Assembly (NCBI RefSeq): GCF_034808145.1
Contig: NZ_JAXHGM010000004.1
Location: forward strand, 186,001 to 250,000
Direction: 5' to 3'
Length of the DNA stretch: 64,000 nucleotides
DNA from: Halorubellus sp034808145
Lineage (GTDB): Archaea; Halobacteriota; Halobacteria; Halobacteriales; Natrialbaceae
Shown in pieces: positions 42,410 through 51,748 of the stretch. The notes beneath the pieces are model-generated. The model saw only the letters and a program-made list of their open reading frames with translations, searched no databases and had not been told where the DNA came from. The first letter of the stretch is position 1, and each line of letters begins with the position of its first letter. The position numbers and the translations under genes were made by a program.

Positions 42410-43657
42410 CTAGCTGCCGTCCCCGCTATCTTCAGCGGTGTCGCCGTCGTCGTCGGCCTGGACGTCCTCGACGTCCACGGGCGGGTCGTCGACGGTCGCC
42501 GGTTCTTCTATCGAACGGTCGCGAGGTGAGACCTCGGCGTCCGGCCCGAAGTACGTCGGGTCCACCGCGTACGGCTGGAGGCGTTTGGAGTGCAGGAGTT
42601 CCGGGAGCACCAGCTTCGCGAAGTGCACGCCGAGGACGAGGAGTACGGGACCGAGGAAGAGCCCGTACCAGCCGAACAGGAGCGGTCCGAGGATGTACGC
42701 GAACATGACGGTGCCGACGTGGAGGTTCCGGCCGGAGACGTACGGCCGGAGGACGAGGTCGGGGATGACGTCCACGATGAGGAACGAGACGCCGAAGAAG
42801 AGGATGGGGAACCAGAGGAGGCCGGACGCGTCAGCCATGTACGCTCGGACGAACAGGAACGCGGTGACGGGGAAGTAGACGAGTTTCATGCCGACGACGG
42901 GGATGAGGCTCGCGGCGCCGCAGAGGAGGCCGACGAGCGCGGCGTAGGGGATGAGGAGGTCGCCGGGTGCGTACACGTTGAGGAGGCTGTAGGAGAGCGT
43001 GCCGATGACGCCGGTGATGAAGGCGTTGAGGATGTTCCCGAAGAAGATCGACGAGAAGTCCTTGTCGACGGCGCGGAAGTACGCGTCCATGACGCCGCGG
43101 TCGTCGCCGAAGTTCCCCTTGACCCACGCCGAGAGCGAGCTGCCGTCGCGGAGGAGGTAGAACGCGAGGGCTGCCATGACGAACAGGTGCAGAAGGGCGT
43201 TCCCGATGAAGAACAGGTACTGCTGGCTCTCGGTGAGGACCTGCTGGAGGATCTCGCGGCCGGCCGAGTCCTCGACGAGCGCAGCGGGGTTCTCCGCGAT
43301 CTGTGAGACGTCGAAGTACGGTTGGAGGACGGACTCGTAGCTGCCGAGGGTGGTGTTGTTCGCGCGGAGCTGTCCGGTGAAGGCGTTGAGTTCCTGGAGG
43401 CCGATGGCGACGGTGTAGGCGACGAGGAGGACGAACGGGAGTGCGAGGGTGACGATGGCGATGGCGGCGGCGAGACTGGGTGGGCGAACGCGTCGCTTGA
43501 GACGCCGGTAGACGGGGCGCGTGGCGTAGTACATGAACAGCCCGAAGACGAACGTGCCGACGAACGAGTAGAGCACGAACGCGACGGTGCCCGCGAGGAG
43601 GATGCCCGCGAGCACCCAGGGTGCGCGGGAGCGACTGATGTCGAACCCACCGAACAT
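42410..43657 (-). CDS. AI-2E-family (PerM-type) membrane transporter
   Basis: Protein of 415 residues with eight predicted transmembrane segments and the AI-2E/PerM topology: paired N-terminal helices around FGLFMYYATRPVYRRLKRRV, a long hydrophilic domain (about 115-205), then the conserved GVIGTLSYSLLNVYAPGDLL, LIPVVGMKLVYFPVTAFLFV and FGWYGLFLGPVLLVLGVHFA blocks. The C-terminal 55 residues are acidic. Family members have been linked to ion or small-molecule export; the substrate here is unknown. TTTTTTAC about 25 nt before the ATG supports it. Confidence 0.9.
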   Translation of the reverse strand: MFGGFDISRSRAPWVLAGILLAGTVAFVLYSFVGTFVFGLFMYYATRPVYRRLKRRVRPPSLAAAIAIVTLALPFVLLVAYTVAIGLQELNAFTGQLRANNTTLGSYESVLQPYFDVSQIAENPAALVEDSAGREILQQVLTESQQYLFFIGNALLHLFVMAALAFYLLRDGSSLSAWVKGNFGDDRGVMDAYFRAVDKDFSSIFFGNILNAFITGVIGTLSYSLLNVYAPGDLLIPYAALVGLLCGAASLIPVVGMKLVYFPVTAFLFVRAYMADASGLLWFPILFFGVSFLIVDVIPDLVLRPYVSGRNLHVGTVMFAYILGPLLFGWYGLFLGPVLLVLGVHFAKLVLPELLHSKRLQPYAVDPTYFGPDAEVSPRDRSIEEPATVDDPPVDVEDVQADDDGDTAEDSGDGS

Positions 43658-43746
43658 ACCATCTACAGCGCCGCCCGGGTGTAAAAAACCTATCGTGTGG
43701 CTTGGATTATGTGTCGTGTGGGCTGGTCGGACCGGCGTGGCAGAAC

Positions 43747-43770
43747 GTTTAACCGACGCGGCTATATAAT
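43747..43770 (+). promoter_or_regulatory. promoter of the MgtC-like gene
   Basis: Two AT-rich elements precede the GTG at 43778: GTTTAAC (43747-43753, about 25-31 nt upstream, fitting a leaderless start) and TATATAAT (43763-43770, closer). Either could be used. Confidence 0.45.
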
Positions 43771-43777
43771 CTATAGA

Positions 43778-45076
43778 GTGAACGGGTCGGTACTGCAACT
43801 ACTCGAAGCGCCGCTGGCGAGCCCGGTCGTCCAGCTCGCCCTCGCCGCAGCCCTCGGACTGTTCCTCGGGTTGGAGCGCGAGTGGTCCCAGAAGTCGGCA
43901 GGTGTTCGCACGTTCTCGCTCATCTCCCTCCTCGGTGCGGTGTTCACGCACCTCGCGGACGAACTGGCCGCGGGAGCCTCGCTCGTCCTCGTCGGTGGCG
44001 TCCTCGTCATCGCACAGGGAGTCCTGCTCGCCGTCCGCGGGCTCGTGGACGACGACCAGGACGGGCTCTCGCTGACGACGTCCGTGTCGATGCTGGTCGC
44101 GTACGGCGTCGGAGCGATGGTCGCGACCGGGTTCGTCCTCGAAGGGGTCACCGTCGCCGTCATCTCGTCGCTCCTGCTCGTCCTGAAGCGCGAGCTCCAC
44201 GCGTTCGCGGACAGCCTCTCGCGCGAGGAGGTCCGGTCCGCGACCGAGTTCTCCATCCTCGCGTTCGTCGTGTACCCGGTCCTGCCCGCGGAACCGCAGG
44301 TGTTCTCCGCGCCCGCACTCGGCATCGACTCCCTCGCCATCGAACCGCGGGTCGTCTGGTTGATGGTCGTCACGGTCGCCGGCATCGGCATCGTGAACTA
44401 CGCCGTCGTCCAGACCTACGGCGGCCGCGGTATCGCCGTCACCGGCTTCTTCGGTGGACTGGCGTCCTCCACGGCGGTCGTCGGCACCATGCTCGACCAC
44501 GTCCGCGACGAACCGGACGCGACCGCGTACGCGGTCGCCGCCATCCTCCTGGCGAACGCGGCGATGGCGATGCGGAACCTCGTCATCGCGGTCGTGTTCA
44601 CGCTCTCGGTCGGGCTGCTCGTCGACGCCGTCGTCCCGCTGCTGGTCGTGGTGGTCGGGTCGTTCGTCGTCGCCGCCCTCACCGCGGACTGGGGGGAGAG
44701 CGTCGATATGGACCTCGAGTCACCGTTCAGCCTCCGGTACGTCCTCGGGTTCGGGGCCGTGTTCCTGGTCGTCCTCGTCGTCGGCGCGATCGCCCAGGAG
44801 CAGGTCGGCGCTTCGGCGTTCGTCGCCACCGCCGTCCTCACCGGGCTCGTCTCCTCCGCGGGGGCGACGACGTCCGCGGTCCTCCTGTTCCGAGCGGGGA
44901 CCGTCGACGCGCAGACCGCGGTCCTCGCCGTCCTGCTCTCCACGGCCTCGTCCATCGTCGTCAAGTGCGCGCTCACGTGGGTCGGCCCGAACCGCGAGTT
45001 CGCACGGAAGGTCGCGACGTACTCCACGGTGCTGCTCGCCGCCGCGACCGTGGTGGCCGTCGCCGTCCTCGTCTGA
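43778..45076 (+). CDS. MgtC/SapB-family membrane protein (DUF4010-like C-terminus)
   Basis: Protein of 432 residues with about 12 membrane segments. The first third is MgtC-like: ALAAALGLFLGLEREWSQKS, then AGVRTFSLISLLGAVFTHLA (the conserved GLERE and R-T- motifs). The rest is a long hydrophobic region with GGRGIAVTGFFGGLASSTAV and SSAGATTSAVLLFRAGTV, characteristic of the DUF4010 extension. The role is unknown; bacterial MgtC proteins modulate ATP synthase or ion homeostasis. The GTG at 43778 is the start consistent with the promoter. Confidence 0.9.
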   Translation: MNGSVLQLLEAPLASPVVQLALAAALGLFLGLEREWSQKSAGVRTFSLISLLGAVFTHLADELAAGASLVLVGGVLVIAQGVLLAVRGLVDDDQDGLSLTTSVSMLVAYGVGAMVATGFVLEGVTVAVISSLLLVLKRELHAFADSLSREEVRSATEFSILAFVVYPVLPAEPQVFSAPALGIDSLAIEPRVVWLMVVTVAGIGIVNYAVVQTYGGRGIAVTGFFGGLASSTAVVGTMLDHVRDEPDATAYAVAAILLANAAMAMRNLVIAVVFTLSVGLLVDAVVPLLVVVVGSFVVAALTADWGESVDMDLESPFSLRYVLGFGAVFLVVLVVGAIAQEQVGASAFVATAVLTGLVSSAGATTSAVLLFRAGTVDAQTAVLAVLLSTASSIVVKCALTWVGPNREFARKVATYSTVLLAAATVVAVAVLV

Positions 45077-45166
45077 GCGCTCCGTCGTCGCCGGCTTCCG
45101 TCCGGGTCGAGCGCTGACCGCGTGATGACCATGGTCGGCAACGTTCGCCCGAACCGTAACGGGCGA

Positions 45167-45172
45167 TTTAAC
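45167..45172 (+). promoter_or_regulatory. TATA-like box of the class III aminotransferase gene
   Basis: TTTAAC ends 24 nt before the ATG at 45196, the expected place for leaderless transcription. Confidence 0.5.
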
Positions 45173-45195
45173 AACTTGTTTTCCATACGGGGTAT

Positions 45196-46572
45196 ATGGA
45201 CCGAGAGACGGCTACGCCGAGCGTCGATTCGATGCCGGGCGAGAAGGCGAAACGGTGGGCTGACTACCATCAGGGATTCTCCGCGCCAAGCACGTACGTC
45301 TACGACTTCGTGTGGGACGTCACCGAGGAGTCGGAGGGACCGTTCTGCGTCGACGTCGACGGGAACGTCCTCATGGACTTCACGAGCCACGTCGCGGCCG
45401 CCCCTCTGGGGTACAACAACCCGAAGATCATGGAGAAGCTGGAGGGGATGGACCTCCTCGACCCGTCGAAGATCGCGGGACAGGACTTCTACGCGAGCGC
45501 CGGGTGGCCGCCTGAGGACCCCGACCTCGCGACGCCGACGCAGCTCATGGACCGCATCACGGGCGCGCTCAGTCACTACGACATGGACACCGTGTTCCTG
45601 TCGAACTCGGGCGCCGAAGCCGTCGAGAACGCCATCAAGGTGTCCTACCAGGACCGGGACGCGCACCGCGGCGTCTGCTTCGAGGGCGCGTTCCACGGGC
45701 GGACGCTCGGCGCGCTCAGCCTGAACCGCTCGAAGACCGTGCACCGCAAGGGCTACCCCGAGGTCCCGGGCATCATGAGCGTCCCCTACTGCTCGTGTCG
45801 CGGCGACTGCGAGTGCGGGTGGAAGACAAACGGCCCCGGCGGGAACGTCCTCGCGGACAAGCTCCATCACGCCCGGGGGAACGTCCACCCGGACGAGGTC
45901 GCGTACATCATCCTCGAGCCCGTGCAGGGCGAGGGCGGGTATCGCGTCCCGAACGAGGAGTTCATCGCGGACATCAAGGAGATCAAGCACGACCACGGCA
46001 TCCGCGTGATCAGCGACGAGATCCAGGCCGGGCTCGGCCGCACCGGCGAGATGTGGGGGATCGACCACGTCGACCTGGAGCCCGACGTCGTCACGAGCGC
46101 GAAGGGGCTGCGCGTCGGCGCGACCGTCTCCCGCTCCGAGATATTCCCCGAGGAGAAGGGTCGCCTCTCCTCGACGTGGGGCGCCGGCGACATCATCTCC
46201 GCGGCGCAGGGCGTCGCGACCCTCGACGCCATCCAGGAGTACGACCTGCTCCAGAACGCTCGCGAGCGCGGCCGTCAGCTCCGCGAAATCATCGAGGACG
46301 CCGACCCGGACTGCATCACCGACGTCCGCGGTCGCGCGCTCATGTTCGCGGTCGAGTTCGATTCGAAGGAGCGCCGCGAGGAGGTCGTCAAGCAGGCGCT
46401 CGGCCGCGGGCTGCTCACGCTCGGGTGCGGGTACAAGAGCCTGCGTCTCCTCCCGCCGCTCGACGTCACCGAGCGCGAGATAGAGCTGGGTGCTGATATC
46501 TTCCTCGACGCCGTCGACGCCGCAGGCCGTGACGCGCCGCTCGCGACCACCGACTCGAGCGACGTGTCGTAA
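45196..46572 (+). CDS. class III (GabT-like) aminotransferase with Cys-rich insert
   Basis: Protein of 458 residues of the fold-type I class III aminotransferases. PLP contacts are SNSGAEAVENAIKVSYQ, Asp274 in ISDEIQAGLGRTG, and the Schiff-base Lys303 in TSAKGLRVGAT. It likely transfers the amino group of an omega- or alpha-amino acid (GABA, ornithine or similar) to a keto acid. It is unusual in having YCSCRGDCECGW (residues 198-209), a C-x-C-x3-C-x-C cluster that could hold zinc or an Fe-S centre. It lies just upstream of the YcaO gene on the same strand. Confidence 0.92.
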   Translation: MDRETATPSVDSMPGEKAKRWADYHQGFSAPSTYVYDFVWDVTEESEGPFCVDVDGNVLMDFTSHVAAAPLGYNNPKIMEKLEGMDLLDPSKIAGQDFYASAGWPPEDPDLATPTQLMDRITGALSHYDMDTVFLSNSGAEAVENAIKVSYQDRDAHRGVCFEGAFHGRTLGALSLNRSKTVHRKGYPEVPGIMSVPYCSCRGDCECGWKTNGPGGNVLADKLHHARGNVHPDEVAYIILEPVQGEGGYRVPNEEFIADIKEIKHDHGIRVISDEIQAGLGRTGEMWGIDHVDLEPDVVTSAKGLRVGATVSRSEIFPEEKGRLSSTWGAGDIISAAQGVATLDAIQEYDLLQNARERGRQLREIIEDADPDCITDVRGRALMFAVEFDSKERREEVVKQALGRGLLTLGCGYKSLRLLPPLDVTEREIELGADIFLDAVDAAGRDAPLATTDSSDVS

Positions 46573-46670
46573 CGCGTCCGTTCCGACCGCGACCAGCCGA
46601 CTGCGGTATCTCGGCCGCGGTGTCGGGGTGACTCGTCGGCTTTTTCCCGTCTTCGTGCGACGTCGTAGCC

Positions 46671-48413
46671 ATGCACGTAGTGCTCGCCGGCGATGGGCCG
46701 GCGGTGGCGGCGGTCGAGGCGGCGCTCGCGGACGTCGAGTGCGACGTCGAACGCGGCGTCCCGGGCGACGTCGAGGGGGCTGACCTCGGGGTCGTGGTCG
46801 GGGACGTCGGCGCGAGCGCGTTCGCGGCGGCGAACGAGGCGGCGTTGGCTGGCGGGTCGACGTGGCTCGCCGTGGAACGCGGTGGCCTCGGCGGGCACGC
46901 GCTCGGCGGGGTGGACGCGGCGATAGCCGGGTTCGGGCCCGATACCGGGTGTTTCGAGTGTCTGGGGGCGCGCGTCGCGTCGAACCGCGGTCCGGACGCA
47001 CCCGGGACGGTCGACGACGAGGCCGGCGCGCTCGGCGCTCGCATCGAGCGGCTGGCGGGTGCGCTCGCGGGAAGCGAGGCCGCGGCGCTCGCGGCCGGCG
47101 ACGGGTCGTCGCTCGTCGGTGGCGTCCGGGAGCTCCCCGACGCGGAACGCGAGTTCCTCCCCGTCCCGGGATGCGGGTGCGACGACGAGACCCGCGACCG
47201 CCGGGTGCGGACCGGCCACCGAGACGTCTCCCTCGACGAGTCCCTCGCCGCGGCCGAACGCGGCCTCGACGACCGCATCGGCCTCGTCGCGGAGGTCGGG
47301 GAGGCCGAGTCGTATCCGGCGCCGTACTACCTCGCGCGGACCTGCGACACGAGCGCGTTCGCCGCCGCTCGCGCCGCCCCGCAGAGCGCGGGCGTGGACG
47401 CGGACTGGAACGCGGCGTTCATGAAGGCGCTCGGCGAGGGCCTGGAGCGGTACTGCGCGGGCGTCTACGACGCGAGCGACTTCGAGACTGCGCCGCCGGC
47501 GATGGTCGACGGTGGCGTGACGGCCGAGGCCGTGGTGCGCTGCGAGGACGCGCCCGCGGTCGACCCCGAGGACCCCATCCGGTGGGTGCCGGGCGTCGAC
47601 CTCGTCTCCGGCGAGGAGACCTATCTCGCGGCGGAGCTCGTGCAGTTCCCGCCGCCGGCCGAGCGGCACGTCGACGCCATCACGACCGGGCTCGGCCTCG
47701 GGTCGTCGGGCGCCGGCGCGCTCGCGTCGGGACTGACGGAGGTGATAGAGCGGGACGCGACGATGCTCGCGTGGTACTCGTCGTTCTCGCCGCTCGAGCT
47801 CCGCGTGGACGCCCCGGACTACCGGACCCTGGAGAAGCGCGCGCGCAGCGAGGGCCTCGAGGTGACAGCGTTGCTCGTCACGCAGGACGTCGACGTTCCG
47901 GTGGTCGCGGTGGCAGTGCACCGCGAGAACGGCGAGTGGCCGCGGTTCGCAGTCGGCTCCGACGCGGCGCTGGACCCGGAAGCGGCGGCGACGGACGCCC
48001 TGGCGGAGGCGCTCCAGAACTGGATGGAGCTCCGGTCGATGGGGCGCTCGCAGGCGAGCGCGGAGGACGGCGCCATCGGTGCGTTCGCGGACTTCCCGCG
48101 CGCCGCGAGCGCGTTCCTCGATGCCGACGGCCCCGTGCCGGCGTCGAGCGTCGGCCCGAGCGAGGCACCGACGGGGAGCGGCCGCGTCGACGCGCTCGTC
48201 GACGCCGTCGCGGACGCCGACCTGACGCCGTACGCCGCCCGCGTGACGACGCGGGACGTCGACGCCCTCGGGTTCGAGGCCGTGCGCGTCGTCGTTCCCG
48301 GCGCCCAACCCCTGTTCACGGACGACCCGGTGTTCGGCGAGCGAGCGCACTCCGTCCCCGAGTCCCTCGGGTTCGAGCCGCGACTCGACCGCCGCCACCA
48401 TCCCTACCCCTGA
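46671..48413 (+). CDS. YcaO-domain protein with ThiF-like N-terminus (TOMM cyclodehydratase type)
   Basis: Protein of 580 residues. The first 190 residues resemble the E1/ThiF-like leader-binding half of TOMM (thiazole/oxazole-modified microcin) cyclodehydratases, with a C-x2-C and C-x-C set (C94, C97, C168, C170) suited to one zinc. The YcaO domain (about 195-575) has WNAAFMKALGEGLERYCAGV, then GLGLGSSGAGALASGLTEVI followed by ERDATMLAWYSSF, and ATDALAEALQNWMELRSMG, the parts that bind ATP and Mg. It could convert Cys/Ser/Thr of a peptide into azolines, or make thioamides. No clear precursor peptide is nearby. Confidence 0.85.
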   Translation: MHVVLAGDGPAVAAVEAALADVECDVERGVPGDVEGADLGVVVGDVGASAFAAANEAALAGGSTWLAVERGGLGGHALGGVDAAIAGFGPDTGCFECLGARVASNRGPDAPGTVDDEAGALGARIERLAGALAGSEAAALAAGDGSSLVGGVRELPDAEREFLPVPGCGCDDETRDRRVRTGHRDVSLDESLAAAERGLDDRIGLVAEVGEAESYPAPYYLARTCDTSAFAAARAAPQSAGVDADWNAAFMKALGEGLERYCAGVYDASDFETAPPAMVDGGVTAEAVVRCEDAPAVDPEDPIRWVPGVDLVSGEETYLAAELVQFPPPAERHVDAITTGLGLGSSGAGALASGLTEVIERDATMLAWYSSFSPLELRVDAPDYRTLEKRARSEGLEVTALLVTQDVDVPVVAVAVHRENGEWPRFAVGSDAALDPEAAATDALAEALQNWMELRSMGRSQASAEDGAIGAFADFPRAASAFLDADGPVPASSVGPSEAPTGSGRVDALVDAVADADLTPYAARVTTRDVDALGFEAVRVVVPGAQPLFTDDPVFGERAHSVPESLGFEPRLDRRHHPYP

Positions 48414-48563
48414 GACGGGTCGTGTCACACCGAGAGCCGCGCGCAGACGACGGGTCTCGCGTCAAGCTCATCTAGCGTGGGCTAGATTTAAGCCCCGCTG
48501 GTCGCTAACGTTTACCACGGTGTTCTCTCGGATGGAAGCCCACCCCCAGACAGAGGTGCACGT

Positions 48564-48746
48564 ATGACGACCGAATACGACCTGCCGTGCGCGGCCTGCG
48601 ACGGCCCGCTCGCCCGCGACACCGTCGCCCCCGACGACCTCGGCGTCGACGCCCCAGGTCCCGTCCCCATCGCCACCTGCGAACACTGCGGCAGCCGATA
48701 CTACCCGACCGAAGCGCTCGAGTTCATCGGGAACGAAGCGAGCTGA
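48564..48746 (+). CDS. small zinc-ribbon protein
   Basis: Protein of 60 residues with two CxxC pairs, LPCAACDGPL and TCEHCGSRYY, about 30 residues apart: a minimal zinc ribbon. The middle DTVAPDDLGVDAPGP is acidic linker. It lies 150 bp after the YcaO gene on the same strand. A TATA-like element (GATTTAAG near 48485-48492) is more than 70 nt upstream, so a leader is likely or another promoter is used. It is not a good TOMM precursor by sequence. Confidence 0.75.
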   Translation: MTTEYDLPCAACDGPLARDTVAPDDLGVDAPGPVPIATCEHCGSRYYPTEALEFIGNEAS

Positions 48747-48834
48747 ACTCCACGAACGAGACCGAAACAGTTCAGCCGAACGAAACACCACCGAACCGGC
48801 GGCCACGAGGCCGCCGGATGCTCCCGGAATCAGC

Positions 48835-50148
48835 TCACACGAGGAACGTCGCGCGGAGCATGTCCCGCGTGCCGGGGCCGAGGCCGACGGCGAGGATGGC
48901 GAGCAGGAGCATGAACGTGAACCGCGGACTCTCCTCGAAGATCTGCTCGTCGAACACCCAGACGACGAACACGGCAGCGACGAGCTTCACGAGGAGGAAC
49001 GTCCACGCGTCACCCGTGATCGCCGTGATGGACTCGGGGAGGACCTGCCCCGTGAAGTCCTGCACGAACTTGTTCACGGGATGCTTCGGGTCGAGGTCAG
49101 CGGTCGCGACCGGCACGAGTTCGTCGTACCAGTCCAGCCCGATGACGTTCGACACGCCGTCGACCGCTTGCCCCCAGATGATGACGAGACCCATGTAGCC
49201 CGTTCCCTCGTTGATCTGGGGAGCGAACGTCCGGATGAGTCCCCAGACGCCCGCGGTCGACAGCGTCGCGAACACGAGCGTCAGCACGGTGATGAGGGGA
49301 TAGAATCGCAGACGCGGCGGTGTCGTCAGGTCCGTCGTGAACGAGAGCGCGGCGACCGCGCCGACCGTGAGCACGAGCAGCGTCGTCCCCATCGCGGCAA
49401 GTGGATACTCGAACGTGCTCGTGAACCCGCGCCGATGGACCCAGAGCGCGAGCAGGAGCGTCGCGAGCGTCAGGAAGAACATCGTGAAGTAGATGATGGG
49501 ACTGATGAACAGCGTGTTCAGCGGGTAGTCGAGCGCGAACGCGCTCGCCTCCGGCGGCAGCACGTTGTTCGCGTCCTCGAGCACGCGGAGCGCCCCGCCG
49601 AGCGGGACGAACGGGAACAGCGCGTAGAACAACGCCCGATAGCGCGTCAACTCCAGGCGCCGCAGCAGGAGTGCCACGCCCACGAGCATCACGAGGAGGA
49701 TGACTGCGTACCCCACCTCGGAGTAGATCGTGTACCCGGGCTCCGCGACCGGTCCCATGTTCGCGGCGACGTCCGCGCTCGACACCTGCACCTGCTCGCC
49801 GTCCGCCCACGCGGCGTACCGCCAGCCCTGCGCGTCCGCGTACACCGGCCCCCAGAAGTAGTGCCAGACGAAGTTCGCGTAGATCGTGCGCGTGAACGCG
49901 ACGGAGCCGAGCCCGAACACGACGAACAGCCCGGCGACCGCAGCCAGCCACGCCTGGAACATCGACACGCCGAGTCGGTCGAGGAACCCGCGCTCGGCCG
50001 GCCCGGTGTCAGCGTCCGCGTCGAACTCGGTCGCCGCGTCGTGTTCGAGTTCGTCGAGGGGCACCCCGTCGTCGGTCGGACCGTCGGCGTCCGGGGACTC
50101 GTCCGCGCCCGGGTCGTCGCCCCCGTGTCCGGGGTCGTCACTCGTCAT
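48835..50148 (-). CDS. DUF63-family membrane protein
   Basis: Protein of 437 residues. About 60 acidic N-terminal residues are cytoplasmic, then 8-10 membrane segments. Family-type motifs include TIYANFVWHYFWGPVYADAQ after the first helix, FVPLGGALRVLEDANNVLPP and EGTGYMGLVIIWGQAVDGVS, then WYDELVP and KHPVNKFVQD. DUF63 is a euryarchaeal family without an assigned function. A TATA-like GTAAAAC lies about 25-30 nt before the ATG at 50148. Confidence 0.92.
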   Translation of the reverse strand: MTSDDPGHGGDDPGADESPDADGPTDDGVPLDELEHDAATEFDADADTGPAERGFLDRLGVSMFQAWLAAVAGLFVVFGLGSVAFTRTIYANFVWHYFWGPVYADAQGWRYAAWADGEQVQVSSADVAANMGPVAEPGYTIYSEVGYAVILLVMLVGVALLLRRLELTRYRALFYALFPFVPLGGALRVLEDANNVLPPEASAFALDYPLNTLFISPIIYFTMFFLTLATLLLALWVHRRGFTSTFEYPLAAMGTTLLVLTVGAVAALSFTTDLTTPPRLRFYPLITVLTLVFATLSTAGVWGLIRTFAPQINEGTGYMGLVIIWGQAVDGVSNVIGLDWYDELVPVATADLDPKHPVNKFVQDFTGQVLPESITAITGDAWTFLLVKLVAAVFVVWVFDEQIFEESPRFTFMLLLAILAVGLGPGTRDMLRATFLV

Positions 50149-50256
50149 GTTGGATACCAGCGGACGGCCCGCGTTTTACGCTTCCGGTCTTTCACGTCGT
50201 CGCCGCCAGACCACCTGCGCGTCTCACCGGCGGTCCGGCGTCGACCCCACCGTGAC

Positions 50257-50706
50257 CTACACGGGGAGTTCCTCGGCCTCGTGTTCGGTGCCGAGGACCA
50301 CCATCGTCTGCGAGCGCGCGAACCCGTCCATCTGGGCGACCTCCTCGAACATGAGTTCGCGCAGGGCGTCCGCGTCCTCGGCGTACACGCGAGCCATCAC
50401 GTCCCACTCCCCGGTCGTCAGGTGTATCTCCTGGACGCCCTCGACCGCACTCAGTCGGTCGAGCGTGTCCTTCTCGCGGCCTTGCTCCACGCGGAGGCCG
50501 ACGATCGCGGAGATGCCGAACCCGACCTCTCGCGGGTCGACCTTCGCGTGATAGCCCTCGATGACGTCGGCCTCCTGCATGCGGTTGACGCGGTCGTGGA
50601 CGGTCGCGCTCGACATGTCGATGCGTCTCGCGACCTCCGAGAACGGTGTGCGTGCGTCCTGCTGGAGGATCCGGAGGATCTCCCGGTCAGTGTCGTCGAG
50701 CTCCAT
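50257..50706 (-). CDS. Lrp/AsnC-family transcriptional regulator
   Basis: Protein of 149 residues. The N-terminal HTH is MELDDTDREILRILQQDART, then FSEVARRIDMSSATVHDRVN, and the C-terminal RAM/AsnC ligand domain is IEGYHAKVDPREVGFGISAI, then LTTGEWDVMARVYAEDADAL. Members sense amino acids and control amino-acid metabolism. The start at ATG 50706 gives the family N-terminus; 27 upstream in-frame codons are not similar to the family. CTTGTATCC is about 25-32 nt upstream. Confidence 0.95.
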   Translation of the reverse strand: MELDDTDREILRILQQDARTPFSEVARRIDMSSATVHDRVNRMQEADVIEGYHAKVDPREVGFGISAIVGLRVEQGREKDTLDRLSAVEGVQEIHLTTGEWDVMARVYAEDADALRELMFEEVAQMDGFARSQTMVVLGTEHEAEELPV

Positions 50707-50808
50707 GGGTACCGACGGTTCGTCGCCCGGATACAAGTGACTGTCGGGGATTCTACGACTCCTGAGCGCGTTCACCGACGAATCCACGGAGCGATTCGGG
50801 TCGCGTCT

Positions 50809-51630
50809 TCAGACGTCGCGCTCGGCGTCGCGGGCGTCCTCCGCGGCTCGCGCGGCGGCCAGCACGTCCTCGTGGACCGCGCCGTTCGACGCCACCAGCC
50901 CCCGGGAGTCGTGTCGCCAACGGTCGCCGTCGATGTCGGTGACGCGCCCGCCGGCCTCGCGGACGAGCTGGACGCCGGCGATGGTGTCCCACGGGTTCGC
51001 CTCGACGTTCGTGAACGTCCCGCCGATGGCGCCCTCGGCGACGCTCGCGAGCGCGAGCTGCGCGCACCCGAACCGGCGGACGTCCCCGAACCGCTCGACG
51101 GCGGCCGTGCACGCCGCGGCGTACTCGTCGCGTCGGTCGAAATCCCACCAGATCGTCGGAACCGCGGCGAGTCGCTCCGGGTCCGCCTCCTCGCTCACCG
51201 CGATCGGCTCGTCGTTCCGTCGCACCCCCTCGGGGCCGACGACGTACGTGTCCCCGAGCGCTGGCGCGACCGTCGCCGCCGCCACCGGCTCGCCGTCGAC
51301 GACTGCCGCGACGCTCGTCGCCCAGTACCGCATCCCGGAGACGTAGTTGTTCGTCCCGTCGATGGGGTCGACGACCCACGCGGGACCGTCCTCGGGCACC
51401 GACTTCAGTTCGTCGTCCTCCTCGCCGACGATAGCGTCCGCGTCGTACTCCTCGCGGATCGCGTCCACGACCGCGGTCTGGGCGTCGCGGTCCGCCTGCG
51501 TCACCACGTCGGTCTTCCCGTCCTTCGTCTCCACGTCGATGCCCGTCCGGAAGCGCGACTCCGCGACGGCCGCCCCTGCACGGGCCGCAGCCAGCGCGAC
51601 GTCCGCGCGAACGCGAGCGTCCTCGGTCAT
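50809..51630 (-). CDS. inositol-monophosphatase / archaeal FBPase-family phosphatase
   Basis: Protein of 273 residues in the Mg-dependent phosphatase superfamily that includes IMPase, archaeal fructose-1,6-bisphosphatase and 3'(2'),5'-bisphosphate nucleotidase. Metal and catalytic motifs are KTDVVTQADRDAQ, VGEEDDE, the signature WVVDPIDGTNNYVSG, and NPWDTIAGVQLVREAGG near the C-terminus. It could act on inositol phosphates, FBP or PAP; archaeal members often are FBPases. The ATG at 51630 is the natural start. Confidence 0.92.
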   Translation of the reverse strand: MTEDARVRADVALAAARAGAAVAESRFRTGIDVETKDGKTDVVTQADRDAQTAVVDAIREEYDADAIVGEEDDELKSVPEDGPAWVVDPIDGTNNYVSGMRYWATSVAAVVDGEPVAAATVAPALGDTYVVGPEGVRRNDEPIAVSEEADPERLAAVPTIWWDFDRRDEYAAACTAAVERFGDVRRFGCAQLALASVAEGAIGGTFTNVEANPWDTIAGVQLVREAGGRVTDIDGDRWRHDSRGLVASNGAVHEDVLAAARAAEDARDAERDV

Positions 51631-51748
51631 GCTCTCACTGGCGCGAGCCGTACCAAAAGGCCCTCCGATTCACCCGCACCGTCACCCTCGAAGTGCGGTC
51701 ACTCGCGAGACCGACGCGGCTTTGTCGGCTCGCGCGCCACCATCGTCC

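Noticed and set aside
44416..47001. Minus-strand open frame of 861 codons
   Set aside because: It lies antisense to the MgtC-like, class III aminotransferase and YcaO genes, which have strong motifs. It is compositional shadow only.
48564..48746. TOMM precursor peptide for the YcaO protein
   Set aside because: The 60-residue product is a regular two-CxxC zinc ribbon; it lacks a Cys/Ser/Thr/Gly-rich core region and a leader-core boundary.
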